A stretch of DNA of 64,000 bases from Psettodes erumei. Lineage: Eukaryota > Chordata > Actinopteri > Pleuronectiformes > Psettodidae. Location of the stretch: positions 4,421,001 to 4,485,000 of the forward strand of contig JAFBJZ010000772.1 of the NCBI GenBank assembly GCA_016785225.1, read 5' to 3'. Below, piece by piece: positions 48,052 to 59,837 of this stretch. The first letter of the stretch is position 1; each line of letters starts with the position of its first letter. Position numbers and translations under genes: made by a program. The notes below the pieces were generated by a model that saw only the letters and a program-made list of their open reading frames with translations, ran no database searches and was not told where the DNA came from.

Positions 48052-51000
48052 TCACCTCGGCGTGTGTCCGTTGACTTGCCCCCTGCCCCAGTGAATGTTA
48101 GGCAGCGTCAAACACCGCCTGAAGTGCTCGAGCTGGGCCTGGAGTCTCTCCCTCTCCTCTCTCACTTTCTGCCGCTGGCTCACCAGCTCCTGGCAAATGA
48201 AAGATGAGCACGGCTCTCATTACAGAACTAAGACTCTCTGCACCATGATGCATTCCGCACAGACAACAAAACAAAATGGGAAACCTTGGCAAAAGCGCAC
48301 AGATCTGTGAGAGACAAAAAAAGATACTGGAGTGCAAGTGTGGTGTTAGATACTTACCCCCATAGTGACAGACAGCTGCTCTGCAGTTCTGGTCAGATTA
48401 TAGTTCTGTGCTTCCAGTCTTTTACACTGGCTGTGAAGAACCTGCCTCTCTATACTCCACTCTGTGAAGACAGAAACACACAGTGTAAGTTTTCCTTACT
48501 AGAAATGTAATGTAATGTCATCCTTGACTTGACACTGACTTACCATCCACATACTCCTGGTAGGCCTCAAAAATAGCTTCAATGCCCTGCCACTTTCTCG
48601 GAGCTTCTCCCGCCTCCTCCTCCTCCTCTTCCTCCTCTTGCCCAGATTCTTCCTCATCTTCATCAGACAGGTTTTCCCGTGGCGCTGTAGTGTCGCGACT
48701 GGCTACAGGAGATTGGAAGTGATGCCCATTGATGTGCGCATGCTGAGGGGCATGGTTATGGTTTGGATGTTTCAGCTGAGAGATGCTGTGAGGCAGCGAG
48801 TGCTCAGCCTTCATGCCAGCTTCATGGACACAATGTGAGACTCCTTACAAGAAGAAAGACAGAGACAAAAGGGTAACGTCAGTCTTCATAGCACCCGACA
48901 AAAAGCCAACATAAACATATGCCAGTAGACATTGTAGAGTAGTTTCCCTTAACACCACTAGATGGCACACTATTTTCATTTTACAATACACGGTCAAAGC
49001 CAATGGCCATGTACCTATGGGAATAAGTGACTAACCTTTGTTCTGCAGCGTGTTGTGTGTGGACTGCAGCACAGCCTGGTGGAAGTGCTGAGCAAAGGCC
49101 TCAGGTGTGAATCTCTCCCAGGGCCGATTTCTTCCATTCTGCAACAGACTGGGCTCCTTTTTCTGCTGAGAAGCGACAACGCCGTTCTGGAGGCCCTGGG
49201 GCTTCCTGCTGGGCTGAGCCTCCATGACTTCACCCTTTTCATGACGGGAGGCCAAGGGTGGAGGGACACGGGCCGCCTGGGGGTCCACGGAGGGTTTGAA
49301 TGTGTCGTTATGGAGGTGCTTGGATTTATGTAAATAAGGAGGGGAAGGGCTGGGAGACTCTGGGTACAGATGTCCATTTGATTGACATGGCAGAGGCGCT
49401 GAGGAAGAGTCACCTAAAAACAGATGTGCAGAGATCATTAGTAAGAGTTTTCTTCAAATTTATACGCCCATGTAAAATGGGTGTGTGTACTCGCTTCTGT
49501 ATCTGTGTGTGTCTCACCAGATGAGGGAGCAGGGGGACTGCAGCAGGGGGGTAAAGGTTTATATCTGAGAGTGTCTAACGTCACAGTCTTACTCTGAATG
49601 GCTCTCAGCAGCTCTTCTGTCCTCTCTTTATCTATAGTAGAGAAGACAGAATGAGAACACCTGTCATTCATATCTGAAAATAGGAGAACTTGGAGAATTG
49701 ACTGGCAGCGGGAGCTGATGGAAAAAGGTCACCAAAGGATGATCTGAGGTAATGTCCAATGTAACGGCATCACAGTCAATTGAATGGTGTCACTGTCATT
49801 TTGTACCAATTTTCATCTAAAAGTATCAGGATTCTTTCATGAGAGCAAGGTGCTTTGTACAGTCCTCTATTCATCCAAAAGCTGATCACTGCAGTTTTAC
49901 AGTAAACTTGGCTCTCTTGCAATGTTGACTCATCTGACTGTAGCTTTTAATAGAGGTTTTAATGGTGCGACTATATCACTTTTAAGCAAGTAGACAATTA
50001 AACAGTATACGGTACTTTAAAAATCATGTAATGGTCACAATAAACACAGCCAAATTCTCCTAACTTTATTTTGTTCTCACCCCTCCTACATCCTTGGTAA
50101 ATAGCAAAACTGATAGAAACTGCATGTTGTATCTTTCCACAGGGAGTCACCAGAGAACAACCGTGCAGAGAGCAGAGTAGCACGTAGGATGTGTGTGGAT
50201 ATTAAAACAGGCTGTTACCTCTCCTCTGCTGTGGGCTGACATGGGAGAGGTTGAACACAAGCAGGAAGTCTTTCTTCTCCTCCAGTTCGGGGGTGCTGTC
50301 CATCTGCTCGGCAGAATACGGAGTGCTTAAGGGAGCTGTGGGTGCTGCAGGTGAAGAGGCCTTTCTCTTGCCCTGCACTGCCGGCGGAGAGAGGCTGCGC
50401 TCTCTCATCATCCTCCTCCTCTTCCTCCTCTTCTGTGCTAGAAGCTCATCGCGATGGGCTGGCGTGGTCAGACCACACGCACGCAGGAAATCCACTTTCT
50501 GTGGAGAGAGGAATTTGGACAGGTGAATATCATGCAAACAAAGAATTTTGAACTCCAAAGCTGCGTTGAATTCATATGTGAGCGTATATATTAATGCACC
50601 TCGGAGGATGTGTCCAGCTTGAGTGGGGGCTGTTCTGTCACCCTCCTCAAATGGGCTTTCACCTCCTCCTCGTCGCTCTCATCATACGACTCATCCAGGT
50701 CGTAGTAATAACCTGGTAAGAGCAGAGCAAGACAGATATTTGCTTTTATCATGAAAAATTGCAGGCCTGTAGGCTCATTTTTAATGACGCAAGCAGCCAT
50801 TCCCTGTAGTCATCTATTCTGCCTCCTGCAAAGAAATCCCCTCCCCTTTATCCTCCACCATCATCCTGCTCACCTCCCTCTCTTGCCTCCCTCCTCCTCC
50901 TCTCCTCCAGGTCGAGCTTGCTGAGCAGCCGGCGGTGCTGCTGGAGGACCTCATCATACACCAGCATGTTGTCGGGTGCCTGACTTTGTCGCTCCCTCAT

Positions 51001-53690
51001 CGGAGACGGAGAGGCTTCCTGGCACCGCCCCCCCTGGTCAGTGCTGGGGACAGACAGAGGTGCGCAGAATCTCTGGTGGAGGTTACTGATGTGATGCCGC
51101 TGGTAGAGACTCTGGATGGCTCTGTCCTGCTCAGCTCTGTTCCAGGACTCCTGTAATCCAGCTCCTCTCAGTGAAGGGTACCTGTCGGGGCCTTCTGGCC
51201 TCTTTCTGCTTGCTTCTTCTGTCTTCTCCCCCCAGCTTATCGGGGGTCTGTCAGCTCTAGTCAGTCCCGGAGGCGGTCGAGTCGGAGGTGTATGAAGGTT
51301 GAGTTTTCTGCGGGAGTCTGCGGTGTGTCAACAAGGGAAGCTGGGTTCCATAGTGTAGTTGGAGGGGCAGGGGGATGATGGGGACCTTTAGGGGAGATCA
51401 GAGGAGGTGGGGCACCGAGGCAGGGGGGCTCATCTTTGCCACCTGGGTTGTGATGGGCTGAGTTGGTCCTGTTTAGGAAAACAGAAAGCATCTCATTTTG
51501 ATTCAAATTCCACCTACACTGCATGACATTGCAGGAGTACAAATCATTTTATTTTTTTTAAGTTTGTTTGGCCTTCTCACCTGTGGATGTCTCTCCTTGG
51601 TTCCACCCCCTTCCCTGGTGACCTGAGGCCCAGCTCCATCGGACCCTCCCTCTCCTGCCCTTGCCCTCGCTGTCGTGCTAACCAGGCTTCCTCGCTGGCC
51701 CTCTGAGTCTTCATGGCAGCTGCCAGAGCTCCATGGATCCCCCCAGCAGCAGCAGCATGATGCTTCCCCAGGTGAGAAGACACCAGGCTGGGCACTTGGT
51801 GTGGGATAGAGCCCCTGGAGGAGTGAAGGCCTGCCTGCAGGGGCAGAGGTTTAGGTGCTGGGAAACCTGGATGCTCCGAATCCTTGGGTTTATCTGAGCA
51901 AACAGTGGAAACTGTGAATTAGTTCTTAAATAATATGACATTGACATTAATGTGTCTATGTAGACAATTGGATGAACAACAAAAATCTTAAACTTTTCTA
52001 TAACATCCAGAGATTTATTCAGATATCATTTTACACTTAGTTTTGACAAAGTTGGACAATTTCAACAAAAAGGTAAAATATGTAAATTCAGCCTTAAGTA
52101 TGAGTTTCCAAAATAAATTTCATTAAATTTCAACACATATACTTTGTTTATTTTTTGTAATCCATATTAAATCCAATTGGACTGCGCCCTATTTGAGGTG
52201 TAAAGGTAGAGAGAAGTAAAACATCATGCATAAAATTTCAATGCACTGCTTTGTAGAAAGCTGTAACAGCCGTGAAAGAAGCACATTTACTGCTTCCACA
52301 TGACAAACAAAAGGTCTTGTCTTTGTTCACTTATAACAGTGTGAATATAAATCTGGAGCAAGGAAAAAGCATCCTGAAACAAAGCAAAAGGCATCCAGTA
52401 ATCAATATGATCTACTGTATCTCATGTAACATTCTTTATACACTAAGCCAGTATAATAAAGGTCATTGGGTCACTACAACCATTGGTGTTTAAGAAACAT
52501 TTCGCATTTAGGAAACACGACTGTTCTGCAAATTTCCTCAAATAGTTTAGATCAGATTGTGAGATATCTTGTGAGCAGAGTTGATATAAGGGCCTGAGGG
52601 CTGAAGCTGAGTAAAAGTCATGGAGAGAATCTAAATTATACATTATACAAATTACTATTATCAAGCTGCCTATTATATTATGACATCTCTTGTATACAAA
52701 TGGAAAATTTGGCATGGTGGCTGCACGAGAGAAAATCACTGTCCTTTGTGGACTAGAAACTTCCATGCCAAATTTCATGGAAATCTGCCCCCCAGATGTC
52801 AAGATATTTGTGTTGGGACACATTGTCTGATCTGAACTGCTATCACAGCTGTCTTAACTGAATATCAAAACTTGTTGGCATTCTGGGTTTGTCTCTTCAC
52901 CTTTAATTTTCAATGAGTAGTCATCAAACTATTATCTGTACCCAGGATGCTTTATTTACTTAACCAGATAGAAACCAGGAACTTTGTCAGCAGACGGAAT
53001 TACAGGCCTTTTCTACAGCTGTTAGTACCTGGTCGTGGATGTGCCTGCACATGTGCACAAATACACGAGTGCATGTATGTGTGGTGTGCATGTTTGTGTG
53101 TAGGTACCCTGTCTGTTTGGGGTCAGCCTCTCCCCTGGCCTGGTCCTGTCCTCTGGTGGTGCCCTCCGAGCCTGCAGCTCAGCCAGGTAGTGGCTCTCCG
53201 CTGCTCTGACCATCTGCTGCTGTCTCTCCCTCTGCCTCTCCTTCTGTCTGTCCAGCTCTCTCTCCCGCTCTCTCTCCCTCTCCTCCTCCCTCTCTCTCTC
53301 TCGCTCCCTCTCCCGCTCTCGTTCCAGCTCTGCCTCGCGCTCCCTTTCCTTCTCTCGTTCGCGCTCTTGCTCTCTCTCTCGCTGGCGGAGCTCATTCTCC
53401 ATCTGTAGCCTGTGGGGAGGTTGACAAGTAGGCACACATACACAACACACACGGCACACACACACACACAGGGGGGAGAAGGTGAGAGATGCAACACCCA
53501 ACATGAGGCAGATATTAACCACACACTGGTGAACCTCACACAAACATTTCTGCTCAAACATACACACTCTTGCAGACACACACACACACAAATATGCACA
53601 CACGCTCTCCACTTACCATGAGGAAAATAATCCATACACAGCATGACTGTGCAGGAGCAGATGAACACTTAATAGGTATCCACAGGAAAA

Positions 53691-53727
<37 letters not shown>

Positions 53728-56700
53728 ACACACACACAAAACAGGACGCATTCACTGGCAATCAATAGCACGCAAACAACCCTACAAGATATGCAGGAGC
53801 CATTACAGAAGCAGACAATAAATACCATCCATTTCAAACACAAACACTTCCCTGCATTATGCCACAGGGAAACAATATGCATTGTAAAACTGAGGAAGGA
53901 ACTCAAAGTGCTGAAGGAAAATGGAGAGACAGAGAGAGCGGGTAAATAAGACCTCCTGATGTGCACGTGTCAGAGTTTTTATGTATGCGATGGCTTGCAT
54001 GCGTGTGTGTGTATGGGTGTGCAGTGTGTGAAGGGCAGCGTGTGTGATGAGTGTATAGGAGACACTGTGGGGTGTGTGCTAAAAATATCACACACTCAGC
54101 AACCAGTGACCACCTCAGCAACCCTACAGAGAGAGATTACACAGCCCTGCAACCACAGAGGAGGAAAGAAAGAAAGAAAGAAAGATGTGTGTGTGTGTGT
54201 GTGTGTGTGTTACCTCTCAGCCAGTGCTGTGTGGTTTAGTTCTCCAGGGTAGCGGCCCCCAGTCAGGTGCAAGTGGAGGGCAGAGGGGTGCAGAGGGGGG
54301 AAGGCGCCCCCTGCAGGCACAGAGTAGAACTGTGACCGCAGTGCAGAAAGACACAGAGACTCTTCCATCCTACAACAGACAGACAGAGAGAGGCAAACCA
54401 GTCAGACAGCTGTATATCTGCACAGGCCAGGTGTGGAAGTGGGATCTGATGAATCTGATGAAGGATAACAAGGTGAACAGTAACACCACAGCAGTCACAG
54501 TGAAATGATGATATGAAGGTAAAGAAGTGTTGAAGGAGATTTTCAGAAGTATCAACATCAACTTACAAACTCCTCTTTGGACATGCGGTACGCTGAACTT
54601 TTCACCACTGCTTTTTAAACGTGCTCTGTCTGATTTTGAGAACACACATTCTGTCTTGTGTGAACTTGAATGCAAGTATATCAAGAACTTTGCATTGTTT
54701 AATCAACTTGTTTGTTTTTGGCACACCCTCATTTTAAATAAGCATCCTAAATTCTATTCTTTCAGCTTTAATTTTAGTGCTTCTGTAAGCCTCCGTCACT
54801 GTCTTATCAAATACACTTGAGATGAATGAACGATGAATTGCTCTTCAAATAATGTGTCCCTGCCTTGTTTTCTATGTGGTTACCATTCTATCATGTACAG
54901 TGACTAAGTCATTGTTCTGTGCGTCATTAAATGGCACCAGTTCGTTAAGGCCTCACAGGACTAAAGCATGTAAGGTGGTATTGTTACCTTGGTAAGGACA
55001 GAGGGTGGTGCAGGTAGGCAGGGTGATAGTAAGCAGCAGCAGCTGCAGCATGGGCAGCAGCGGCAGGGTCCAGACTCAGGGGTAATGAGGTCAGCCGGAG
55101 GTCATCTGAGGCGGCGAAGGGCCGGAGCGCCCTCAGGTACTCCTCGGGGACAGCACCTGAGGGAACCACAGGGTGCATCTGCCCAGGCAAACTGCAGAAA
55201 CACGACACAGGATTATTTGTCATATTGGCTTTAATAATATACATTTACAGTAAAAATGCTTTGTGAGGCTTCAGAAGTTGTTGTCAGCAGCTGTATGAAA
55301 TGGGGTTTGAGGGTCTGTGATCAAACGAAATGTACTGTTTTTTCCATGCAAATACAGTTCAACTACGAGTGTGTTATGCATACCTAAGGCTCTGTATTCG
55401 GGGGTCTTGCATGATGGAGCTGGGGGTGAGGCCAAAGGGGTGAGCCAGTGGATGAGGTGAAGGGATGGGCGGAGTCCTCTTATCCTGCTGTGGCTGGGTG
55501 TTCTCAGCAACCAACCTCTCCCGACTGAGTCCCTGGACTCCCGGCTCAACCTGGTAGGGACACAGAAAGTGCGAGAACAGATGTTACTAAGTGCAGTGTC
55601 TCTGAGGGGTTTGATCCGTGTGTGTTTGACTAAAACTGAGCAGAAAAGAAAGGTCTGGAACAGAGGAAAGGGAAAGGAATGGCTGCGCTAAAAAAAAACA
55701 AAACAAAGCTTCACCCAGAGGCTCAGCAGAGTGGAAAAGTGGGTCTGATATGTCATAACAGGTCAAGATCAAAGTGGAATGATGATCCCAATATCTGGCC
55801 AACTACTCTCTCCTTCATCGCTCTCCCTCTCTAAGAGCTTCCCACTCATGGGATTTGCTTGCCACAAGACTGCATTTGATCCTTGATTGCTTGTAGTAGA
55901 ATTCCAGCCCCCGAATCACCACCATGACAAAAGCAGTGACTAAGAAAACCCCAAATTGCAAAAGGCTGTTTCCCAAACTAGCATATAAACATAGTCTCCA
56001 GTTAATGTTGACAGTGACCATTGAGAAGGGCGCCTGTCCCACTTTGCTTAAAATGTCACGTGTCATTACTCCTGGCTCCAAAAAAGCTAAAAGATTGTGT
56101 TAAATAAGAATAAGAGTCTAGAGGCATGCTGGCAGTTCTGTGAAGCCACTGATGTTGTGAGCTACATACTAATGTCAGTGTGATAAGGTTCCCCACTGAC
56201 AATATCAACATGCTGATGTTTTGCAGGTACAGTGTTTACAATGTTTGCTAACTTAGTTACGCACCTTATCATGCTAATATTGACAATAATTAACATTATG
56301 CACAAAGTGGGCGCAAGTTTTGCGAATTACTTTTTTGACCTGACGATAACGCGAGTGACAAGTAGACATAATGTAATGACAGTACAACCAGTGGCAGTGG
56401 AAATATTTCAGTCTGGACTGAGCTACTGCTCAACCAACCATCAGGCTAACAACATAGAACCACATTGGTAGCATCTTGAATTCAACACTGTCCTTAACTG
56501 CAAACACTGGGATCAAGAATGCTTAGTGGAGCAAACCTTTGTGGACATGTAATTTTTCCAGGATTAAGAGAAACATAGCTGCCAGGAAGAATACATACAT
56601 TTATGCTCATTTGTGTGTCAAATGTTGTTGCTACAGTAACAGACAACAATACAGATCAGACAGACAACAGACAAACCACAAACAAATGACCTCTCCTTGG

Positions 56701-58928
56701 CAAAATCCAATCTGCTACGTTAGCTTGACTTGACTTGCAGTGAAATATCTGCGCTTTGAATATGTTTGAATAGTTTTGAATGTGTCACTTGTGGAAAGCC
56801 GACAAACCAACGACGAACCCTCTTTCTGTCACTCAGCAATCTACACTGGTGCAAAATGAAACACAAGAAGGGCCTGGAGACTAGCCATCACATTCCTTGA
56901 CCTCTGACCCCACAGGCAGCTAACAGCATTCAAAGATGCAGCAGTAAAAACACACAAACACTCTTTCTTTTGCTGCAATCACCATGTGCTGTCTTTCTCT
57001 GCTCTCGGACAAGCTGCATACAGAAAGAACAAATACTGAATGTACACAACCCTTTAGAGCCCTCACTCTTCTCTCTGCCACTCTCCTGGTCATTCTTACT
57101 TTCTTAACATCCCATTCTCTATTTTCCTCCCTCCCTCCCTCCCTCCTTTTCTCTGAATGACTGAATGGGAGCCCCAGGCAGGCAGAGCCACAGAGTGGTC
57201 TTTGTGAAGGGGGAGAAAGGCAGCTCTGATCCAGGGGGAAGTGGCTACTGTGGGGGCTAACCCCTGCATTGTGTGAGGGGCCTGGTTCCTCGCCCCGGCT
57301 TAAATTCACTCGCACACCCACAAGCAAACACATACACAGATGTACACACACACATACACAGGTCCCTCTTCACATCCTAAACCTTTTGTGGTGAAGGGTC
57401 AAGTACACACACACACACACGAACATGCACACACACACACTGCAGGAAGCTGAACACAATAGGTGCCAGTCTCTGCAGCCTCCTGTGTTTCTTTACAAAC
57501 CCCTCACGTGTTGCTGAAAAAGACATGGGCTGATTAGCGAGAGGAAGAGGGAATGAGGAAGAGGAGTAAAAGCATGAAAATGAGAAAATGAGACAAGACG
57601 GAGGAAGGGAGGAAGGGAAAAAAGAAAGAAGGCCACAGAGGGATGGCTGGTTTTGACAGTATTATGCTGACGAGCACTGGGACCATTTCTTTAATGGAGG
57701 GAGAAGCAGCAGGAAGGATGAAGGAGACACAAAGAGACAGACAACTCATCTGTGCTGAGAGAAAGCACCAGAGAGAAAGCAAGATGAGGAAAAGACAAAC
57801 CAGCAAGACAGGGGGGCAGGAAATAAGATACACAGAGAGAAAACAGCAGATGTGTTGCCTCAAACTTGTCGGGAACACCAGTAGGTATGACGATGTTTTG
57901 ATAAACGTCCTTGTCTCTTACCTGTCGTCCGTCCGCCCTCCACAGACCGTTGCTGGTCTTGGTGGGGGCAATGGTGACTACTGGAGGGGTGCTGGGGACA
58001 CTGTGACCCCTGGTCTGGCCTAGGAGGGGTCCTAAAGAGCCCCGCTTTGGCGTGGTGACTGGCGAGCTGTGGCTGGTGGCTGGGGAAGAGACTGGGGATG
58101 ACTCACCGCTGAGGGCCGGACCTGAGGAGGGGATGGGGGTGGGGGTTGAATGACAGCGGTAGACTCAGGAATAAACCACAGTTATCAGATGGTTGATCAG
58201 ATCAAAAAGATTTCAGGATCAAACAACCCCCCAGTGATAATACCGATGGTACACAAAAAGAAAAGTCTACTTTTTTTGTCAGCGTGCTGGCCTGTAAAAG
58301 GTAAACAGTGATTCAGTCATTTTGATGAAAAGCGTTCTGCTGAAATGTGACAGAAAATACAGGACCGTGTAAAAAGATACAGCAGGTACAAGAGATGAGG
58401 AAAAGGGTACAAGATAAAAGTGACAATTGTGTGTGTGTTGATGAAAAAGGGAGAAAAAAACAATATCGAGAACAAAAGGAGGATGTCATAAATGAAAGTG
58501 TAAAAAGAAAAAGGCTGGGGTGTGACACAGCGAAGGGGGAGGTGTTACATGTGAGAGAGAGAGAGGACACGTGTGTTCTCCTTAACATTCACTCCACCAT
58601 TACTCTGTTACTGTAACACTCGCTAATCACAATACACTCACAGTAACACAAACACATCCGGGGACGGTAAGAAGGAGCAAATAATGAGATGGAGAGAAGG
58701 TGGGAAAAGAGAACGGGTGGAGTGAGAGAGCAAGAGAGGGAAAACAAGATGGTGATGAAGAGAGAGAGAGAGAGAGAGAGTGCTTGTTATAATTGGCTGT
58801 AATTAGATTCTCATGATTAGGAGATGAATGGAAAGGGATGAAGGAAGAGACAGAGAGGGAGAGGTCAGAACAGGTCACATCTTATCCAACACCTTCATTA
58901 GGACACCAATGAGCCGAGCGCGGACACT

Positions 58929-58973
<45 letters not shown>

Positions 58974-59837
58974 ACACGGCAACCAAAGAGCTACCACGCA
59001 CCAAGCATTTCACATTAATCCACAAAACACAACCATGGTCTTTGAAATAATCTACTTGCACAACTACTGGCATTGTGTTGCAATACCGAGTCCAAAATTT
59101 TTTCACACCTTGAAGGAATAGTTCAAGATTTTGTTTAAGTGTGCTTACCTACTTTCTGGAAGTAGGGTTATGTGAGAAAATTGATCCCACTCTCTTGTCC
59201 ATTTGGTAAATACGGAGCGACCACTGGGAGCTGGTTAGTTAAGCTTATGTTTAAAAGAAAAGAAAATGGGGGAAGCGAACAGCCTGGCCAGCCCAAAGAC
59301 ACTCAAATAAAATCCACACCCCAGCATCTCGATGGCTCACCAATCAACAAGTTGTAGCTTGTTTTTGTTCTTGAGTGCACAAAAACCAAAGTGTGAAAAT
59401 GACAAGATGCGCTTTAGCAGGTGCATGAGCTTGTTTTGTTTTCTCGGCATGAAAAAGGAATAAGGGTTCAACCTACAATGTTAAACTGTTCCTTTAATTT
59501 TGTTTCCACAGTTCAGCAGCAGTACAGGTGGGTTTTGTTTGGTGTGAACAACAGTCTGCTCTGCTTGTGTGTGTGTGTTCAGTAGTATGTTAACTCTCCA
59601 AGGCGTGGAGCCACTGGAGCTGTGGATTTTTTTAAAGGAGGTTAGATCACTGCTCACCTCTGGGATCCTCAGCCTGTTTGGCCAGTTTACGCAGGGCAGC
59701 AGCGAATCCAGAGTTTGCAGACTGGGCAACTGCGTTCCCATTGGTTAGTGGGCTGAGGGGACTGACAGTGGCCGTGTTGCGAGTTGCCGTGGAGATCATT
59801 CCTAATGATGATGATTTATTGGACTCATGGTTCATAC
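48052..59837 (-). CDS. gse1: Genetic suppressor element 1 (GSE1 coiled-coil protein), all but the 5' end
   Basis: GSE1 is a large nuclear coiled-coil protein associated with histone deacetylase/LSD1 corepressors. Fifteen exons on the minus strand: 59837-59658, 58121-57922, 55550-55384, 55191-54988, 54369-54214, 53409-53108, 51893-51581, 51468-50874, 50712-50600, 50498-50219, 49631-49518, 49413-49036, 48843-48544, 48461-48358, 48189-48052. About 1,180 residues; human about 1,217. Landmarks: SGFAAALRKLAKQAEDPRG, PSTPPVVTIAPTKTSNGLW, RYPGELNHTALAERLQMENE, then an Arg/Glu-repeat helix of about 70 residues in exon 53409-53108, APPPLISPK, LLSKLDLEERRRREA, YYYDLDESYDESDEEEV, AQKRRKRRRMMRERSLSPP, KWQGIEAIFEAYQEY and a C-terminal coiled coil ending NIHWGRGQVNGHTPR. 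Frame is continuous except at 51304-51330. Exon 59837 begins GT|ATG, so that ATG may start translation or follow a short upstream exon outside the recognised set. Confidence 0.92.
51304..51330 (-). other. gse1: Frame break in gse1 exon 51468-50874
   Basis: On the minus strand the frame that enters the exon (…GAPPPLISPK…LWNPASLVDTPQT) ends at a stop at 51261-51263. The frame that leaves it (…RPEGPDRYPSL…LLSKLDLEERRRREA) has a stop at 51328-51330. The switch must lie between them. One extra base, for example in the AAAA run at 51304-51307, restores a continuous frame, and the exon length (595) then fits both flanking phases (596). There is no room for an intron. Confidence 0.8.
52735..52821. 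repeat. Dispersed teleost repeat fragment
   Basis: Phrases such as 'ccatgccaaatttcatggaaatc' and 'gatgtcaagatatttgtgt' are typical of an abundant fish repeat whose other copies in this window are at 56200-56420 and 63800-63985. Lies in a gse1 intron. Confidence 0.5.
53693..53724. repeat. (CA)n microsatellite
   Basis: CA tract in a gse1 intron, within a longer CA-rich tract (53440-53725). Confidence 0.9.
54186..54210. repeat. gse1: (GT)n microsatellite abutting a gse1 splice donor
   Basis: The GT tract ends one base before TACC, the complement of the splice donor of gse1 exon 54369-54214. On the transcribed strand the intron therefore begins GTAAC followed at once by an AC repeat. Confidence 0.9.
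56200..56420. repeat. Dispersed teleost repeat
   Basis: Contains 'catgctgatgttttgcaggtacagtgtttacaatg' in parts, 'atcatgctaat' and 'aatatttcagtctggact', phrases that I recognise from a very common fish interspersed repeat. No coding capacity. Lies in the gse1 intron between exons 55550-55384 and 58121-57922. Confidence 0.55.
58931..58968. repeat. (CA)n microsatellite
   Basis: CA tract in a gse1 intron, preceded by GA-rich sequence (58690-58870). Confidence 0.95.
59112..59496. mobile_element. MITE-like non-autonomous element of teleost type
   Basis: About 385 bases beginning GAAGGAATAGTTCAA and ending TTAAACTGTTCCTTTA, which are imperfect inverted repeats of each other (AAGGAATAGTT against AAGGAACAGTT). 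Interior phrases (a 'gagctggttagtt' segment, 'ggggaagcgaacagcctggcc', 'aaaatccac', 'gcacaaaaaccaaagtgt', 'aaaatgacaag') are those of an abundant fish interspersed repeat. No open reading frame. Lies in a gse1 intron. Confidence 0.75.

Noticed and set aside
48098..48337. A minus-strand frame through the last two gse1 exons reading GAGEPAAESERGEGE.
   Set aside because: It runs through intron sequence in the wrong phase; the donor at 48357 and acceptor before 48189 give the conserved coiled-coil frame instead.
53022..53668. Long minus-strand frames of 196 and 181 residues.
   Set aside because: Only the part inside 53108-53409, in the RLQMENELRQRE frame, is GSE1; the rest is CA-repeat-coded intron sequence read through.
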